A DNA stretch of 64,000 nucleotides from Prevotella sp. UBA2755 (GCA_002353225.1 DEJF01000017.1:20969-84968); one strand, 5' to 3'. Shown: positions 16,205 through 26,008, numbered from the stretch's first letter. The notes: a model not told the origin generated them from the sequence alone. Numbers and translations are program-made.

Positions 16205-18319
16205 ATGAAAAGGATTCTGACGGTAGGAATACTGGCTATGTATGCTTGTATGACTGTCAGCGCACAAAATGACATCTGGCGTAATGACAGTATACAAGAG
16301 ATTGTGGTAACAGGTACTGGTACACAGCACCTGCTGAAGGATGCCCCTGTACAGACGGAGGTGATCAGTGGCAGGCAGTTACAGCAGTACGCTGGTAAGA
16401 GCATTGAGGATATTCTCTCAGGTCTGACGGCAAGTTTCGCCTTCAACGAGAATGATATGGGCTCCCATCTGCAGATGAACGGACTGGGTAATAGTTATGT
16501 GCTGATTCTTATTGATGGGCGACGACTGCACGGTGATAACGGTGGTGAGAATGACCTCTCACTCATTGATCCTCATAATATCGAGAAGATAGAGATCGTA
16601 AAAGGCGCTTCGTCGGCACTCTATGGTAGTGATGCCATCGCCGGTGTTATCAATATCATTACCAAGAAGCACCGTGAACAGGGCTTGATGCTGGAGAACA
16701 CCAGTCGCTTCGGCTCCTATGGTGATATCCGCCAGCATAACGGTATTGCCCTGAACTACGGCAAGTTCTCGTCATATACTAACTTCCAGTTGCAACACTC
16801 AGACGGATGGCAGAATACCAGTGAGGAAGCACTGTCGCAGACGGAGTATCATATTACGGACTCACGTAACAAAACAGTTAACCGTCATACTAACTGGCAG
16901 ATAGCGGAGCATCTTTCTTATCAACTGACTCCCAAGATAGAACTCTATGCAGACGGCAGTATCTATTGGAAACGTATCTATCGCCCCAGTGGTAAACATC
17001 CTGGTGTGGATGTCAAGACCTATGATATGCAATACAATAATGCTTCTGTATCGGTAGGTGGTAAATGGAAACTCAACACTACAGATGTCATCACGTTCGA
17101 TGCCGACTGGAAACGCCATGCCTATAATTATGTCTTTACGGACACCACACTGACTGACGGTTATGTGAATGGACGCTTCACCAATTACTATCCGTATTTT
17201 CCTGGTGACAAGGATTTGCAGAGTGACCAACGACTGACACATGTCACACTGAAAGGCGTGTTTGCTTTACCTTGCGAGCAACAATTGAGCGCTGGTCTGG
17301 AATACCGCTATGACTGGTTGAAGGCTCCTATGAGAGTAAAAGAAGGTAAGGCGACAGATAACACGCAGGCAGTGTATGTGCAAGATGAATGGGCATTGCT
17401 TAACCCGCTTTATCTGACAGCAGGTCTCCGCCTGACCCGCAATGAGGGGTTTGGTACACGACTGACTCCCAAGATCTCCGCCATGCTGAAAGTGAAAGAC
17501 TTGCGTCTGCGTGCTACATGGAGTCAGGGCTACAAGACACCAACCCCCAAGGAACTGCACTACCAGTATGTGCGTAATATGAACGGAGTACTGCTCTATC
17601 TTGGAAATACGGACCTGAAACCGCAGACCTCCAACTATTTAGGTCTTAGTGCGGAATATAGTATCGGCAACTTGACACTGACGCTCTCTGGTTATTATAA
17701 TAAGGTGGACAATATGATCGCACTGGTGACCATTCCGACGAGTGAGGCACCAGGCGATCTGATTGTTCAATATGACCCAAGACGAGTACGGCAGTACCAG
17801 AACATGGAAGATGCCAAGACCTATGGTGTCGACTTCACGGCACGTTATCAGACAAAACACTTTACTATTGGTGGCTCCTATAGTTACCTGGACACACAGG
17901 CTCACCAGTATGACACCGAGGATGACGTGATGAAAAAGGTCACCATCGACGGTATGGCACACCATAAGGCGAACTGGTATGCGACGTGGAATCATGACTT
18001 CACGAAATGCTATCACTTAGGCATTGGTATTTACGGACGTATGTCGAGTAAGCGCTACTATCAGGTTGATGGTGACGGCAAGGGCTATCAGATATGGCGA
18101 CTTGCCACAACTCATCAGTTTGGCAAGAACTATCGCTTGGAGGCAGGCATCGATAATATCTTCAACTATGTCGATAAGACCCCACATGGACTCCATTTAG
18201 GAACAACCACACCGGGGACGACAGTCTATGCCTCGCTGACTATCCGTTTCAATAAAGGAAAGAAACTCATTAACAAATACAAGTCTAATTTAAATCAAAG
18301 AAGCAATGAAGAAAATTAA
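16205..18319 (+). CDS. btuB: TonB-dependent cobalamin receptor, BtuB-like
   Basis: A 704-residue outer-membrane receptor with an N-terminal signal ending near SAQN (residue 21). A TonB-box-like segment, SIQEIVVTGTG, is followed by a plug domain with VLILIDGRRLHGDNG, VEIVKGASSALYGSDAIAGV and INIIT, then a 22-strand-type barrel. The last residues, TVYASLTIRFNK, form the terminal strand followed by a short basic tail. Placement directly behind a cobalamin riboswitch supports B12 or a corrinoid as cargo. The end overlaps the chelatase gene by 14 bases, so the two are cotranslated. Confidence 0.93.
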   Translation: MKRILTVGILAMYACMTVSAQNDIWRNDSIQEIVVTGTGTQHLLKDAPVQTEVISGRQLQQYAGKSIEDILSGLTASFAFNENDMGSHLQMNGLGNSYVLILIDGRRLHGDNGGENDLSLIDPHNIEKIEIVKGASSALYGSDAIAGVINIITKKHREQGLMLENTSRFGSYGDIRQHNGIALNYGKFSSYTNFQLQHSDGWQNTSEEALSQTEYHITDSRNKTVNRHTNWQIAEHLSYQLTPKIELYADGSIYWKRIYRPSGKHPGVDVKTYDMQYNNASVSVGGKWKLNTTDVITFDADWKRHAYNYVFTDTTLTDGYVNGRFTNYYPYFPGDKDLQSDQRLTHVTLKGVFALPCEQQLSAGLEYRYDWLKAPMRVKEGKATDNTQAVYVQDEWALLNPLYLTAGLRLTRNEGFGTRLTPKISAMLKVKDLRLRATWSQGYKTPTPKELHYQYVRNMNGVLLYLGNTDLKPQTSNYLGLSAEYSIGNLTLTLSGYYNKVDNMIALVTIPTSEAPGDLIVQYDPRRVRQYQNMEDAKTYGVDFTARYQTKHFTIGGSYSYLDTQAHQYDTEDDVMKKVTIDGMAHHKANWYATWNHDFTKCYHLGIGIYGRMSSKRYYQVDGDGKGYQIWRLATTHQFGKNYRLEAGIDNIFNYVDKTPHGLHLGTTTPGTTVYASLTIRFNKGKKLINKYKSNLNQRSNEEN

Positions 18320-19523
18320 ATTCTTGATGATCGCCATGATGGCTTTCACCGTATGTACAACATTTACTGCGTGTGGTGACGATAAGGACGATAACAACCC
18401 ACCTGTCGTCATCGATGATAACGATGATGAGGAGCCACAGTCTACGCCATCCTCTAACTATGACCGCTATCAGCAGGCTGTGAATAACATCGTAAACTCC
18501 CAGAAAAAGAATGACAAGGTGATCCTGGTCGTTGCGTTCGGTTCGACATGGGAGCAGGCTTACGATACTTTCGACAAGGTGGTTGAAGATTATAAGAGCC
18601 AGTTTAGTGGTTGGGACGTTTTCCTGTCTTTCTCTTCCGCCATCTGCATCAACAATGCCCGTGCCGGTGAGAACGTTGCTTCTCGCGACTTCTATGATCC
18701 AGAGCATTTCCTGACTGCCATTGGTCTTGCTGGTTACAAGAAGATTGTTGTACAGTCTTTGCAGGTCATTCCTGGTGAGGAGTTCCGTCGTGTTCGCGAC
18801 ACTTATGTAAAGGATTTCATGAACAACCGTAACGGTGACTTCACTAACGCATACATGAAGAGTCTCGACCTGAATGTAGTCGTTGGTACACCACTGATGG
18901 CTGAGGAAAGCGACACCGAGGCTCTTGCCAAGGTCCTGAACGAGGAGTCTGACATCAAGGCTGCAGTCAATGAGGGTATCGTTGCCTTTATGGGACATGG
19001 TAACCCCGAGGGTTATGACTACTACGGTGGTAACATCCGTTACTTGCAGTTAGAGGATGCACTTCGTAAAATCAACAATAACTACTACGTAGGTACAGTG
19101 GATATGGATGAGACATACGCTGAGGATGTACTTGAGCATATTGCAGGTGGAACATTTACTTATCAGGTGGGAGATATGACCAAAACAATCACCTATACTG
19201 CAAACAATGCCACCAAGGCTCAACTCTACCCGTTGATGTCTATCGCCGGTGACCATGCGCATAACGACATGGCTGATGCGGAAGATCCTGAGAGTTGGTT
19301 CTCATTGTTCAATGCTGCAGGTATTGACACTAAGGCTTACGAGAGCAACTTCACCGAGGCTTGCTGGAAGAACACGGACGAGATAAAGGCTAATGGTTAT
19401 ATCCCTGCTCTTGCCGAGCGTGCAAAGGTTCGCGCGCTTTGGATGCAGCACACCAAGGACGCTATTGCTAAGTTAGGTACTGACGAGGCTATGTCTACCC
19501 CGACTACCGCACCAGAAGAGTAA
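18306..19523 (+). CDS. cbiK: CbiK-type cobaltochelatase with lipoprotein signal (IhtB-like)
   Basis: A 405-residue protein of the anaerobic cobaltochelatase CbiK family, which inserts Co2+ into sirohydrochlorin. Motifs: ILVVAFGSTWEQAY near residue 77, FLSFSSAIC, and metal-site candidates His231 (FMGHGNPEGYDYYGG) and His317/His319 (GDHAHNDMADAED). Unlike cytosolic CbiK it has a lipoprotein signal, with Cys23 in FTACGDDKDD, followed by a very acidic stretch. In Bacteroidota such acidic residues after the lipid Cys mark surface lipoproteins. Porphyromonas gingivalis IhtB is a CbiK-like outer-membrane hemin-binding lipoprotein encoded beside a TonB receptor. This protein could therefore be a surface tetrapyrrole binder or dechelatase instead of a biosynthetic enzyme. 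Confidence 0.9.
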   Translation: MKKIKFLMIAMMAFTVCTTFTACGDDKDDNNPPVVIDDNDDEEPQSTPSSNYDRYQQAVNNIVNSQKKNDKVILVVAFGSTWEQAYDTFDKVVEDYKSQFSGWDVFLSFSSAICINNARAGENVASRDFYDPEHFLTAIGLAGYKKIVVQSLQVIPGEEFRRVRDTYVKDFMNNRNGDFTNAYMKSLDLNVVVGTPLMAEESDTEALAKVLNEESDIKAAVNEGIVAFMGHGNPEGYDYYGGNIRYLQLEDALRKINNNYYVGTVDMDETYAEDVLEHIAGGTFTYQVGDMTKTITYTANNATKAQLYPLMSIAGDHAHNDMADAEDPESWFSLFNAAGIDTKAYESNFTEACWKNTDEIKANGYIPALAERAKVRALWMQHTKDAIAKLGTDEAMSTPTTAPEE

Positions 19524-19555
19524 TTTTTGTAGTATTATTATATAAGTTTGTTAAA

Positions 19556-19585
19556 AGGAGGTGCGGTCGTGAGACGGCATCTCCT
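19556..19585 (+). promoter_or_regulatory. Intergenic hairpin between cbiK and the second TonB receptor
   Basis: A 13-position stem (19556-19568 with 19573-19585; one mismatch, one G-T pair) with loop GTGA. The 5' arm contains AAAGGAGGTG, a strong Shine-Dalgarno core, 40 bases before ATG 19603. No T-run follows, so this looks like an RNA-processing, stabilising or attenuation hairpin and not a terminator. Confidence 0.6.
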
Positions 19586-19602
19586 ATTTAAAAAAAGAAA
19601 CC

Positions 19603-21678
19603 ATGAGAAGAGTACAAATACTGATTACCTGTTTAATGGCATGCTGTATCAACAGTCAGGCACAGATTCACAGAAAAGGAGAGGTCGACACCACAAAGAC
19701 GAGTAGGTCATATAACCTGAACCCTATTGTAGTAACAGGTTCTGGTCATCATCAGCGTCTGAAATCCACGGCAACCCCTGTTCATGTGATGAGTAACAGG
19801 GAGATTCGCGAGCAGGGTATCACGACCTTTGACCAAGCATTGACACGGATGATGCCACAGACCTCTATGGCACCCAATTCTATGGGAACCTTCCTTCGAC
19901 TGAACGGACTGGGCAACAAATACATCCTCATCCTTATCAACGGACAGAAAGTAACGGGTGACATCTCGAATAATGTCGACCTGAACCGCATTGACATGTC
20001 TCGTGTAGAGCGTATCGAGGTTCTCGACGGTGCCGCTTCTTCCCTCTATGGAAGTGATGCCATTGCCGGTGTTATCAATATCATTACAAGCCAACCGACA
20101 GACGCACTTGTGAACGTTCATAACGATCTGAAAGTGAGTGGTAAAGGTGTACTGACAGAAAGTGTCGGATTGGATATTTACAAGAACGGTTTCGGTTCTT
20201 ATACCACCTTTACGCACGACCGTGCTGACAGTTACCAGAACAACAACTTAGAATATGTGAAAGGCTCAGACACGGAGACTCAAGAGACTATTGCCCCCTT
20301 CTTCACAGGTTATCGCTCTAACGTCTTCAGTCAGAAGTTCACCTACAAACCCAACCAGAAACTTGCACTGAATGCAGGACTTAGTTATTCCTATAAAATC
20401 ACCGACCGTCCCAATACTCGTGAGGATATCACTGGTGGAACAGACTACGAAATGAGATATAAGGGATTCCGTTGGAACTTAGGTGGTATCTATAAATTCA
20501 GCAAGCGTAACTCCTTGCAGGCAGACTTCACGGTAGACCGCTTCCGCTATGGCAAGGAATATGATGTTGCCACTAAAACGAATGAGGTGGGTGACTATGT
20601 GCAGTCTAAGAAACAACGATCGATGGAGGGACAGTTGAAGGCAATCCTCGGTTTTACCAGTCACTCTACGACGATCTTCGGTGCTGACTGGCAGAAAGAC
20701 TACCTGACGGCTACGTCTGGCAACATTGACCAGCACGTGTCAACGTTTGCTGCCTATGCCCAGCATGAGATGAAGTTTCTCAAAGATTTCACGGCAACCT
20801 TAGGACTTCGATGGACACATCATGAGACTTTCAAGAACCATCTGACACCTAAGGCAACGCTGATGTATGCCCCGGGCAACTTCCGCTTCCGTGCTACTTA
20901 TTCAGCAGGATTCCGTGCTCCAGGACTGGACGAACTCTATTACCATTATTTCTCCGTCAACCGTGGTAAAGCACAGATTATCTTCGGTAACCAGGACTTG
21001 TCACCAGAGAAGAGCCATTATTTCTCGCTGAATGCGGAATATCACAATGACTTTATCGTAGTGAGTGTGATGGGGTACCTGAACCGTATCAAGGATATGG
21101 TGGTCAGACAGAACATCGATGTTGATGCCACCACCTTACAGATGTTACAAACGGAGTTTCCCGAAATGACTGCTGACCAGATGGCAAAACTGGAACGCTA
21201 CTCGCTCTACCGGAATAGTGACAAGGGCGATGTGAAGGGACTCCAAGTGAATGTATCAGCAAACCTGTTCACGGGTTTTAATCTCTCAGCGAACTATGCC
21301 TATACCTATGCACGCAGCAAGAGTGATGACGAATGGATGACATTGGAACGCAGCATACGGCATGCGGCAACTATTGCCGCTAACTATCATCATCAGTGGG
21401 GCAAGTATAAAATGAACATTAACTTAAACGGCAGACTGCAGTCGAAGACCTACTATCCCGATTATGAGGATGCCCCTGGCTTTGGAGTATGGAACCTGCA
21501 AACCACTCATACTTTTGATGTTGCCAGATGGGCGATAATAGAACCAAACATCGGTATCGATAATATTTTTGACAAGGTAGATCGTCGCATAGACTCCTCT
21601 TTACGGAAATATGCGCTCTACACTCCAGGCAGAATGCTGGTTGTTGGACTGAAAGTGAGATTTCTTTCGAAGCCTTAG
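19603..21678 (+). CDS. TonB-dependent outer-membrane receptor, second copy
   Basis: A 691-residue receptor similar in layout to the BtuB-like protein upstream. A signal peptide ends near NSQAQ. It is followed by PIVVTGSGHHQRLKSTATPV, a plug with ILILINGQKVTGDI, IEVLDGAASSLYGSDAIAGV and INIIT, and a barrel ending GRMLVVGLKVRFLSKP. The cargo is not known. Its position behind btuB and the CbiK-like lipoprotein suggests a corrinoid or another tetrapyrrole. It lies 79 bases after cbiK, past a strong hairpin, and probably shares the riboswitch transcript. Its stop (TAG) overlaps the stop of the convergent SusD-like gene in the shared bases TTAG. Confidence 0.9.
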   Translation: MRRVQILITCLMACCINSQAQIHRKGEVDTTKTSRSYNLNPIVVTGSGHHQRLKSTATPVHVMSNREIREQGITTFDQALTRMMPQTSMAPNSMGTFLRLNGLGNKYILILINGQKVTGDISNNVDLNRIDMSRVERIEVLDGAASSLYGSDAIAGVINIITSQPTDALVNVHNDLKVSGKGVLTESVGLDIYKNGFGSYTTFTHDRADSYQNNNLEYVKGSDTETQETIAPFFTGYRSNVFSQKFTYKPNQKLALNAGLSYSYKITDRPNTREDITGGTDYEMRYKGFRWNLGGIYKFSKRNSLQADFTVDRFRYGKEYDVATKTNEVGDYVQSKKQRSMEGQLKAILGFTSHSTTIFGADWQKDYLTATSGNIDQHVSTFAAYAQHEMKFLKDFTATLGLRWTHHETFKNHLTPKATLMYAPGNFRFRATYSAGFRAPGLDELYYHYFSVNRGKAQIIFGNQDLSPEKSHYFSLNAEYHNDFIVVSVMGYLNRIKDMVVRQNIDVDATTLQMLQTEFPEMTADQMAKLERYSLYRNSDKGDVKGLQVNVSANLFTGFNLSANYAYTYARSKSDDEWMTLERSIRHAATIAANYHHQWGKYKMNINLNGRLQSKTYYPDYEDAPGFGVWNLQTTHTFDVARWAIIEPNIGIDNIFDKVDRRIDSSLRKYALYTPGRMLVVGLKVRFLSKP

Positions 21679-23225
21679 TATCCAGGATTCTGTGTCAGGT
21701 TCTGATTCATGGCACGGACATCAGCAGGAATAGGGAAGAGGGTGGTGTGACCATCACTCTCATCCACTTTGTCAGGTCCTTCGTATAAGGACTTGTATTT
21801 GCCAAAGCGGATAAGGTCCTGACGACGCCATCCCTCCCAACAGAGTTCTAACAGACGTTCGTCCAAGAGGTTGTCGAGACTAATGGACCGTGATGGCATG
21901 TTAACACGTTGGCGCACAAGGTCATAATCATCCTGTCCGCCTATTCCCAGACGGAATTGCGCCTCGGCACGCATCAGCAGCACATCAGCAAAACGGAAGA
22001 GTACGATGTCATTATCCATCAGTTTACCGTCCTTCATGGCGTTTTTGTCGACCTCGTATTTAAACATACGGGCACCAGCGGTCTCTACATATGGGGAACC
22101 GCTAAGGTCCATCTCCACCTCCATAGGATAATAGATGAGCGGGTTGCCTGTACGGTCGGTTATTTCATTGCCGTAAAGGTCATAGACCTGATCTGCATAG
22201 TAGTTATAGAAAAAGCGGCTGTCCACGTAATCTGTTCCGTAGCCGAATATCTCCAAGGCATGTTTCGTGGCGCAACTGCCGTTCTCCGCCGTGAAGCCGT
22301 AGGCTGCCGCCTGCCGATAATGATAACTGCGGTAGAGGTTCTGCTGCTGGTTGGTATACAGGTCTCTGTCCATGGGGATTACGAAGATATTCTCTTTGGA
22401 GTTCTCATTATATACCAGGAAGTTATTTGAGTAATTCTCTTCTAACTCAAAACCTAAACTTTCTATCTCATTACAATAATCGATGCACTTCTCATAGTAA
22501 CTATTCTGCGACTTACCTGTATAGACACTGGCATTAAGCATCAACTTAGCAAGTACAAAAGCACATACCGGGTAAGTAATACGTCCATAGAAATCCCCTT
22601 TCTTGGTACTATTCACATGATAGATGTAGTCACGTACCTCTGTCAGTTCTTTGACGATGAAGTTGAAGACTACGGCTCTCTTCTCTCTGGTGACCTGATT
22701 CATGGCGACATCACTGGAAGTCACCAAGGGAACATCGCCGAAGAGGTCTATCAGATACCAGTAGTATATAGCACGTAGTGCCCTTATCTCACCATGCCAG
22801 GTAATATACTGTTCCTCTGTGGTGAGGTCTACGTATTTGTCAAGCATCTCCAGGGAACGGTTGCATAGCGTGATGACTTTATAGAGGTAGAGCCATGCGT
22901 TCTTGGGAATCTCATGACCAGCCGTCCATGAGTGCATATACATCGCCTGCCAGATACCACCATCAAACCAGTCACCACCGCGGGTGGGCAGCATCGCCTC
23001 GTCACTGCCGAACGTATTCAGGTCGTAGATGCCACGACAGGTACCTTGCAGCCCTTGTCCGTCAGTATTGCCCCCGATATAGGAATAAAGGGTGGCAACA
23101 GTATTCTGGTATAGTGTGGAGGCATTGGTAATTGCCTTCTCCTCAGGAATCTGGTCTCTGGGTTCTTCGCTAAGGGTGCAACTTGTCAAGATGATGGACA
23201 ATATGATAGAAAGCATTTTTTTCAT
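21675..23225 (-). CDS. SusD/RagB-family outer-membrane lipoprotein
   Basis: A 516-residue SusD-like protein. The lipoprotein signal is MKKMLSIILSIILTSC (Cys16). Family features are IWQAMYMHSWTAG, the EIRALRAIYYWYLIDLFGDVPLVT helix pair of the TPR-like core, and near the end VLLMRAEAQFRL and ELCWEGWRRQDLIRFGKY. It forms the surface lid of the SusC-like transporter encoded just upstream (12-base gap). The usual enzymes and sensors of a polysaccharide utilisation locus are absent nearby, so the substrate is unknown and may be a peptide, glycan or other polymer. Confidence 0.93.
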   Translation of the reverse strand: MKKMLSIILSIILTSCTLSEEPRDQIPEEKAITNASTLYQNTVATLYSYIGGNTDGQGLQGTCRGIYDLNTFGSDEAMLPTRGGDWFDGGIWQAMYMHSWTAGHEIPKNAWLYLYKVITLCNRSLEMLDKYVDLTTEEQYITWHGEIRALRAIYYWYLIDLFGDVPLVTSSDVAMNQVTREKRAVVFNFIVKELTEVRDYIYHVNSTKKGDFYGRITYPVCAFVLAKLMLNASVYTGKSQNSYYEKCIDYCNEIESLGFELEENYSNNFLVYNENSKENIFVIPMDRDLYTNQQQNLYRSYHYRQAAAYGFTAENGSCATKHALEIFGYGTDYVDSRFFYNYYADQVYDLYGNEITDRTGNPLIYYPMEVEMDLSGSPYVETAGARMFKYEVDKNAMKDGKLMDNDIVLFRFADVLLMRAEAQFRLGIGGQDDYDLVRQRVNMPSRSISLDNLLDERLLELCWEGWRRQDLIRFGKYKSLYEGPDKVDESDGHTTLFPIPADVRAMNQNLTQNPGY

Positions 23226-23237
23226 AGTCGGAAGGAA

Positions 23238-25898
23238 TTAGAATTGAATACTGAGTCCAAATGAATAGGTGCGATATACGGGAATGGAGCGCTTGTCGTC
23301 AACACCCAGTGTGGAGTCGACCATCGATGAGTTAATCATAGGTGTTAACCCGGAGTAACTAGTGATGGTGGCAAGGTTGTTGACAGAGCAGGACAAACGG
23401 AGGTTCCTGATGTACTTGGAGCGGATGGGTACGTTCCAGCCGATGGTGACATAGTCAATGTTCACGTAGTCACCACGCTCCAGCCAGTAGTCACTGATGT
23501 CCTGGTCTTGGATATTCATTTCCAGAGCCCCTTGCATGACGTTATAGTTAGGCAAGGAGAGCATATTCATATAGGCAAGTTTGGTACCATTATAAATCTT
23601 ATGTCCAAAGGCGCCATTCAGTTGCATGGTGATGTCCCACTGCTTATAGCGGAAAGCGAAGTTTGAACCCATCATTGCCTTAGGCGTGGCTTGTCCGCAG
23701 ATATATTTCTCCTCAGTCAGGTCGTAACGTTTAGAGCCGTTTTCCATTGTAATGAGTCCTTTGCAATGTGGCAGGTAGAAGACGCCTAACGGTTGTCCTA
23801 CAATCTGGAAACAGGCATCACTCGCTCCGTGATAGCCGGCGCCAACCAGTCCGCTGATGCCCTTGATCTCGGGGGCAGTCAGGTATTCACCGTCATAATA
23901 ACCATTTAAGGTGATGAGTTTGTTACGCTCGAAGGTCCAGTTCATGTTGATATCCAGTTCCATGTCCTTGGTGCGTAAGGGAGTGATGCCGAAGCCAATC
24001 TCCAGACCGCTATTGCGCATCTTACCGAGGTTGGCAAGCAGATGGTCGTAAGTGAAGGGCGGTACACTCACATTATAGTTGTAGAGCATGTCGGAAGTCC
24101 TGGAAGTATAGAAGTCGGCAGTTAGCATGATGCGGTTGTCCCAGAAGGCAAGGTCGATACCCACGTTAAAGGTCCGCTTGATTTCCCAGCGCAGGTCAGG
24201 GTTAGCATTACGGATGATGCCCAATGTTACGGCAGGTGCTCCCTCAACCGACACGATACCGTTGGGCATGATGAGTTGCTGTGACAGGTAGGAGTCAATA
24301 CCTCCGAGGTTGCCGCTCACGCCATAGCCCATACGTACCTTGAACTTCTTCAGCCAGTCAAAGCGTTTCATCCAAGGCTCATCACTGACAATCCAGGCAC
24401 CGCTGACAGAGGGGAAGAAACCCCATTTATTGTTTTTACCCACCTTTGACGATCCGTCGAAACGGGCATTGGCGGAAAGGGTATAGCGGTTTTTATAGGT
24501 GTAGAGGGCATGGAGAAGGAAAGACTCCATGTGAGAGTCGGTATAGAAAGAATTGGTACCGTTCCAAGGACGTACGGCTCCTGCCGATAAGTTGTTATAG
24601 CCGAAAGCGTCAGTAGAAAAATTACTAACGGTAGTATAGAACCCCTTTTGTTTGTTGTGCTCAGATTCTCCAAGTGCCATCAGTTCCACATGGTGTTTGG
24701 CAAAGTCATGCTGCCAGTTCAGAGAGAGGTTAAACAGTCGCTCCTCTGTCTTGCTCGAACGTCGGAATGCCTCTCCATGGCTCCACACATAGGTGGGATA
24801 ATAATGTCCGCTATGAATATTGTTATAACTGAATGAGCCGAAGGCTGTCAATGTTAGGTTATAGCCGAGGTCTACCTTTGCTTTCAGGTGAACATTGAAA
24901 TGCGCATTATTATCATCATCCTTCATCTCCATAAGAGAGTAGGGGTTGTTAATCCACAGTGCCTCTGTCACTTGGTCGTAGCCGCCATTCTCATTCTTTC
25001 CCTCCGTGAAGGTAGGATTAAAGGTGGCTGCAGAATAGAATAGTTTCTGTCTGAGGGGAATATAGTCGTTTTTCTGCAATGAGCCGAAGATGCCAAGGTC
25101 GATCGTTAAGTGATTGTCGAAGGCAAGTTGGGAGACATCTAATTTGGCGATGTAGTTGCGAAAGCGGTTATTCTTCACCACCGTCTGATGGTCTGTCATG
25201 CTAATAGAGGCGCGGTAGTTGGCCGTTTCGTTACCACCTCCGAAAGCGATATGGTGGTTATGGACAAATCCAGTGCGGATAGGTGCGTTGATAAATTCTG
25301 AGTTGTGACCGTTATCTATAATCGTCATCCCTAACTGTCGTGCCGCCTGACGGAACTGGTCTGCACTCAGCATGTCCAGGTTTTTATAGACACTCTCGAA
25401 ACCGACATTACCGTCATAGGCAATATGGAATTGTCCCCCTTTACCTTTCTTCGTTGCCACCTGAATGACACCAGCGGCACCACGGCTACCATACTGTGCT
25501 GTCTCAGAGGCATCTTTCAGAATGGTGAAACTCTCAATGTCAGCAGGGTAGATGGTCGACAGTGTCGTGATGTCACTCTGCACACCGTCGATAATTACCA
25601 GAGGGTCATTACCTCCGGTCAGCGAGGTGGTACCACGTACCCTGACTGCACTAATCATTGCCTCTTGGTTGCCTCCCGTCTGAATCTGCACACCCGCAGC
25701 CTGACCATTCAGTGCGTCTAATGAGTTGGTAATCATACCTTTGTTCATACGATCCGACGTCACTTTGTCTACAGCCCCCGCCGTTGTTATCTCATTGCCT
25801 TGTGTATAGCCGATATTTAATCTGGTGGAGTCTGCCTTCTGTGCATAAGTGTGTAATGCCGTTCCTGTTACGAAGGTTAGAATTAGAATTATTTTCAT
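23238..25898 (-). CDS. SusC/RagA-family TonB-dependent transporter
   Basis: An 886-residue outer-membrane transporter. The signal peptide ends near HTYAQ (residue 20). The plug has SLDALNGQAAGVQIQTGGN, VRVRGTTSLTGGNDPLVIID, ESFTILKDASETAQYGSRGA and AGVIQVATKKGK, all SusC signatures. The C-terminus, YRTYSFGLSIQF, ends in Phe as expected. It is about 100 residues shorter than typical SusC because the N-terminal carboxypeptidase-regulatory-like domain is missing; the plug starts almost directly after the signal. It forms an operon with the SusD-like gene and has its own promoter at about 25919. Confidence 0.93.
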   Translation of the reverse strand: MKIILILTFVTGTALHTYAQKADSTRLNIGYTQGNEITTAGAVDKVTSDRMNKGMITNSLDALNGQAAGVQIQTGGNQEAMISAVRVRGTTSLTGGNDPLVIIDGVQSDITTLSTIYPADIESFTILKDASETAQYGSRGAAGVIQVATKKGKGGQFHIAYDGNVGFESVYKNLDMLSADQFRQAARQLGMTIIDNGHNSEFINAPIRTGFVHNHHIAFGGGNETANYRASISMTDHQTVVKNNRFRNYIAKLDVSQLAFDNHLTIDLGIFGSLQKNDYIPLRQKLFYSAATFNPTFTEGKNENGGYDQVTEALWINNPYSLMEMKDDDNNAHFNVHLKAKVDLGYNLTLTAFGSFSYNNIHSGHYYPTYVWSHGEAFRRSSKTEERLFNLSLNWQHDFAKHHVELMALGESEHNKQKGFYTTVSNFSTDAFGYNNLSAGAVRPWNGTNSFYTDSHMESFLLHALYTYKNRYTLSANARFDGSSKVGKNNKWGFFPSVSGAWIVSDEPWMKRFDWLKKFKVRMGYGVSGNLGGIDSYLSQQLIMPNGIVSVEGAPAVTLGIIRNANPDLRWEIKRTFNVGIDLAFWDNRIMLTADFYTSRTSDMLYNYNVSVPPFTYDHLLANLGKMRNSGLEIGFGITPLRTKDMELDINMNWTFERNKLITLNGYYDGEYLTAPEIKGISGLVGAGYHGASDACFQIVGQPLGVFYLPHCKGLITMENGSKRYDLTEEKYICGQATPKAMMGSNFAFRYKQWDITMQLNGAFGHKIYNGTKLAYMNMLSLPNYNVMQGALEMNIQDQDISDYWLERGDYVNIDYVTIGWNVPIRSKYIRNLRLSCSVNNLATITSYSGLTPMINSSMVDSTLGVDDKRSIPVYRTYSFGLSIQF

Positions 25899-25906
25899 AT
25901 AGTTTC

Positions 25907-25926
25907 GCGATTTTATCGCAAAGATA
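25907..25926 (-). promoter_or_regulatory. SusC promoter -7 box with adjoining palindrome
   Basis: On the minus strand TATCTTTG occupies 25926-25919. It runs straight into GCGAT-AAA-ATCGC (25919-25907), a perfect inverted repeat with a 3-base centre placed around the expected transcription start. The palindrome is a candidate operator; no regulator gene lies beside it. Confidence 0.55.
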
Positions 25927-26000
25927 CTAAAATACCTTTAAAACCAAACAAAAAGTATAGGAAAATTGTCAGTGCTTTTTCCTATTCCATAAAAAATCGC

Positions 26001-26008
26001 TATCTTTG
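26001..26008 (+). promoter_or_regulatory. -7 box of the membrane protein-hisB transcript
   Basis: TATCTTTG, 20 bases before ATG 26029. No clear -33 TTTG is visible at the usual distance. Confidence 0.55.
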
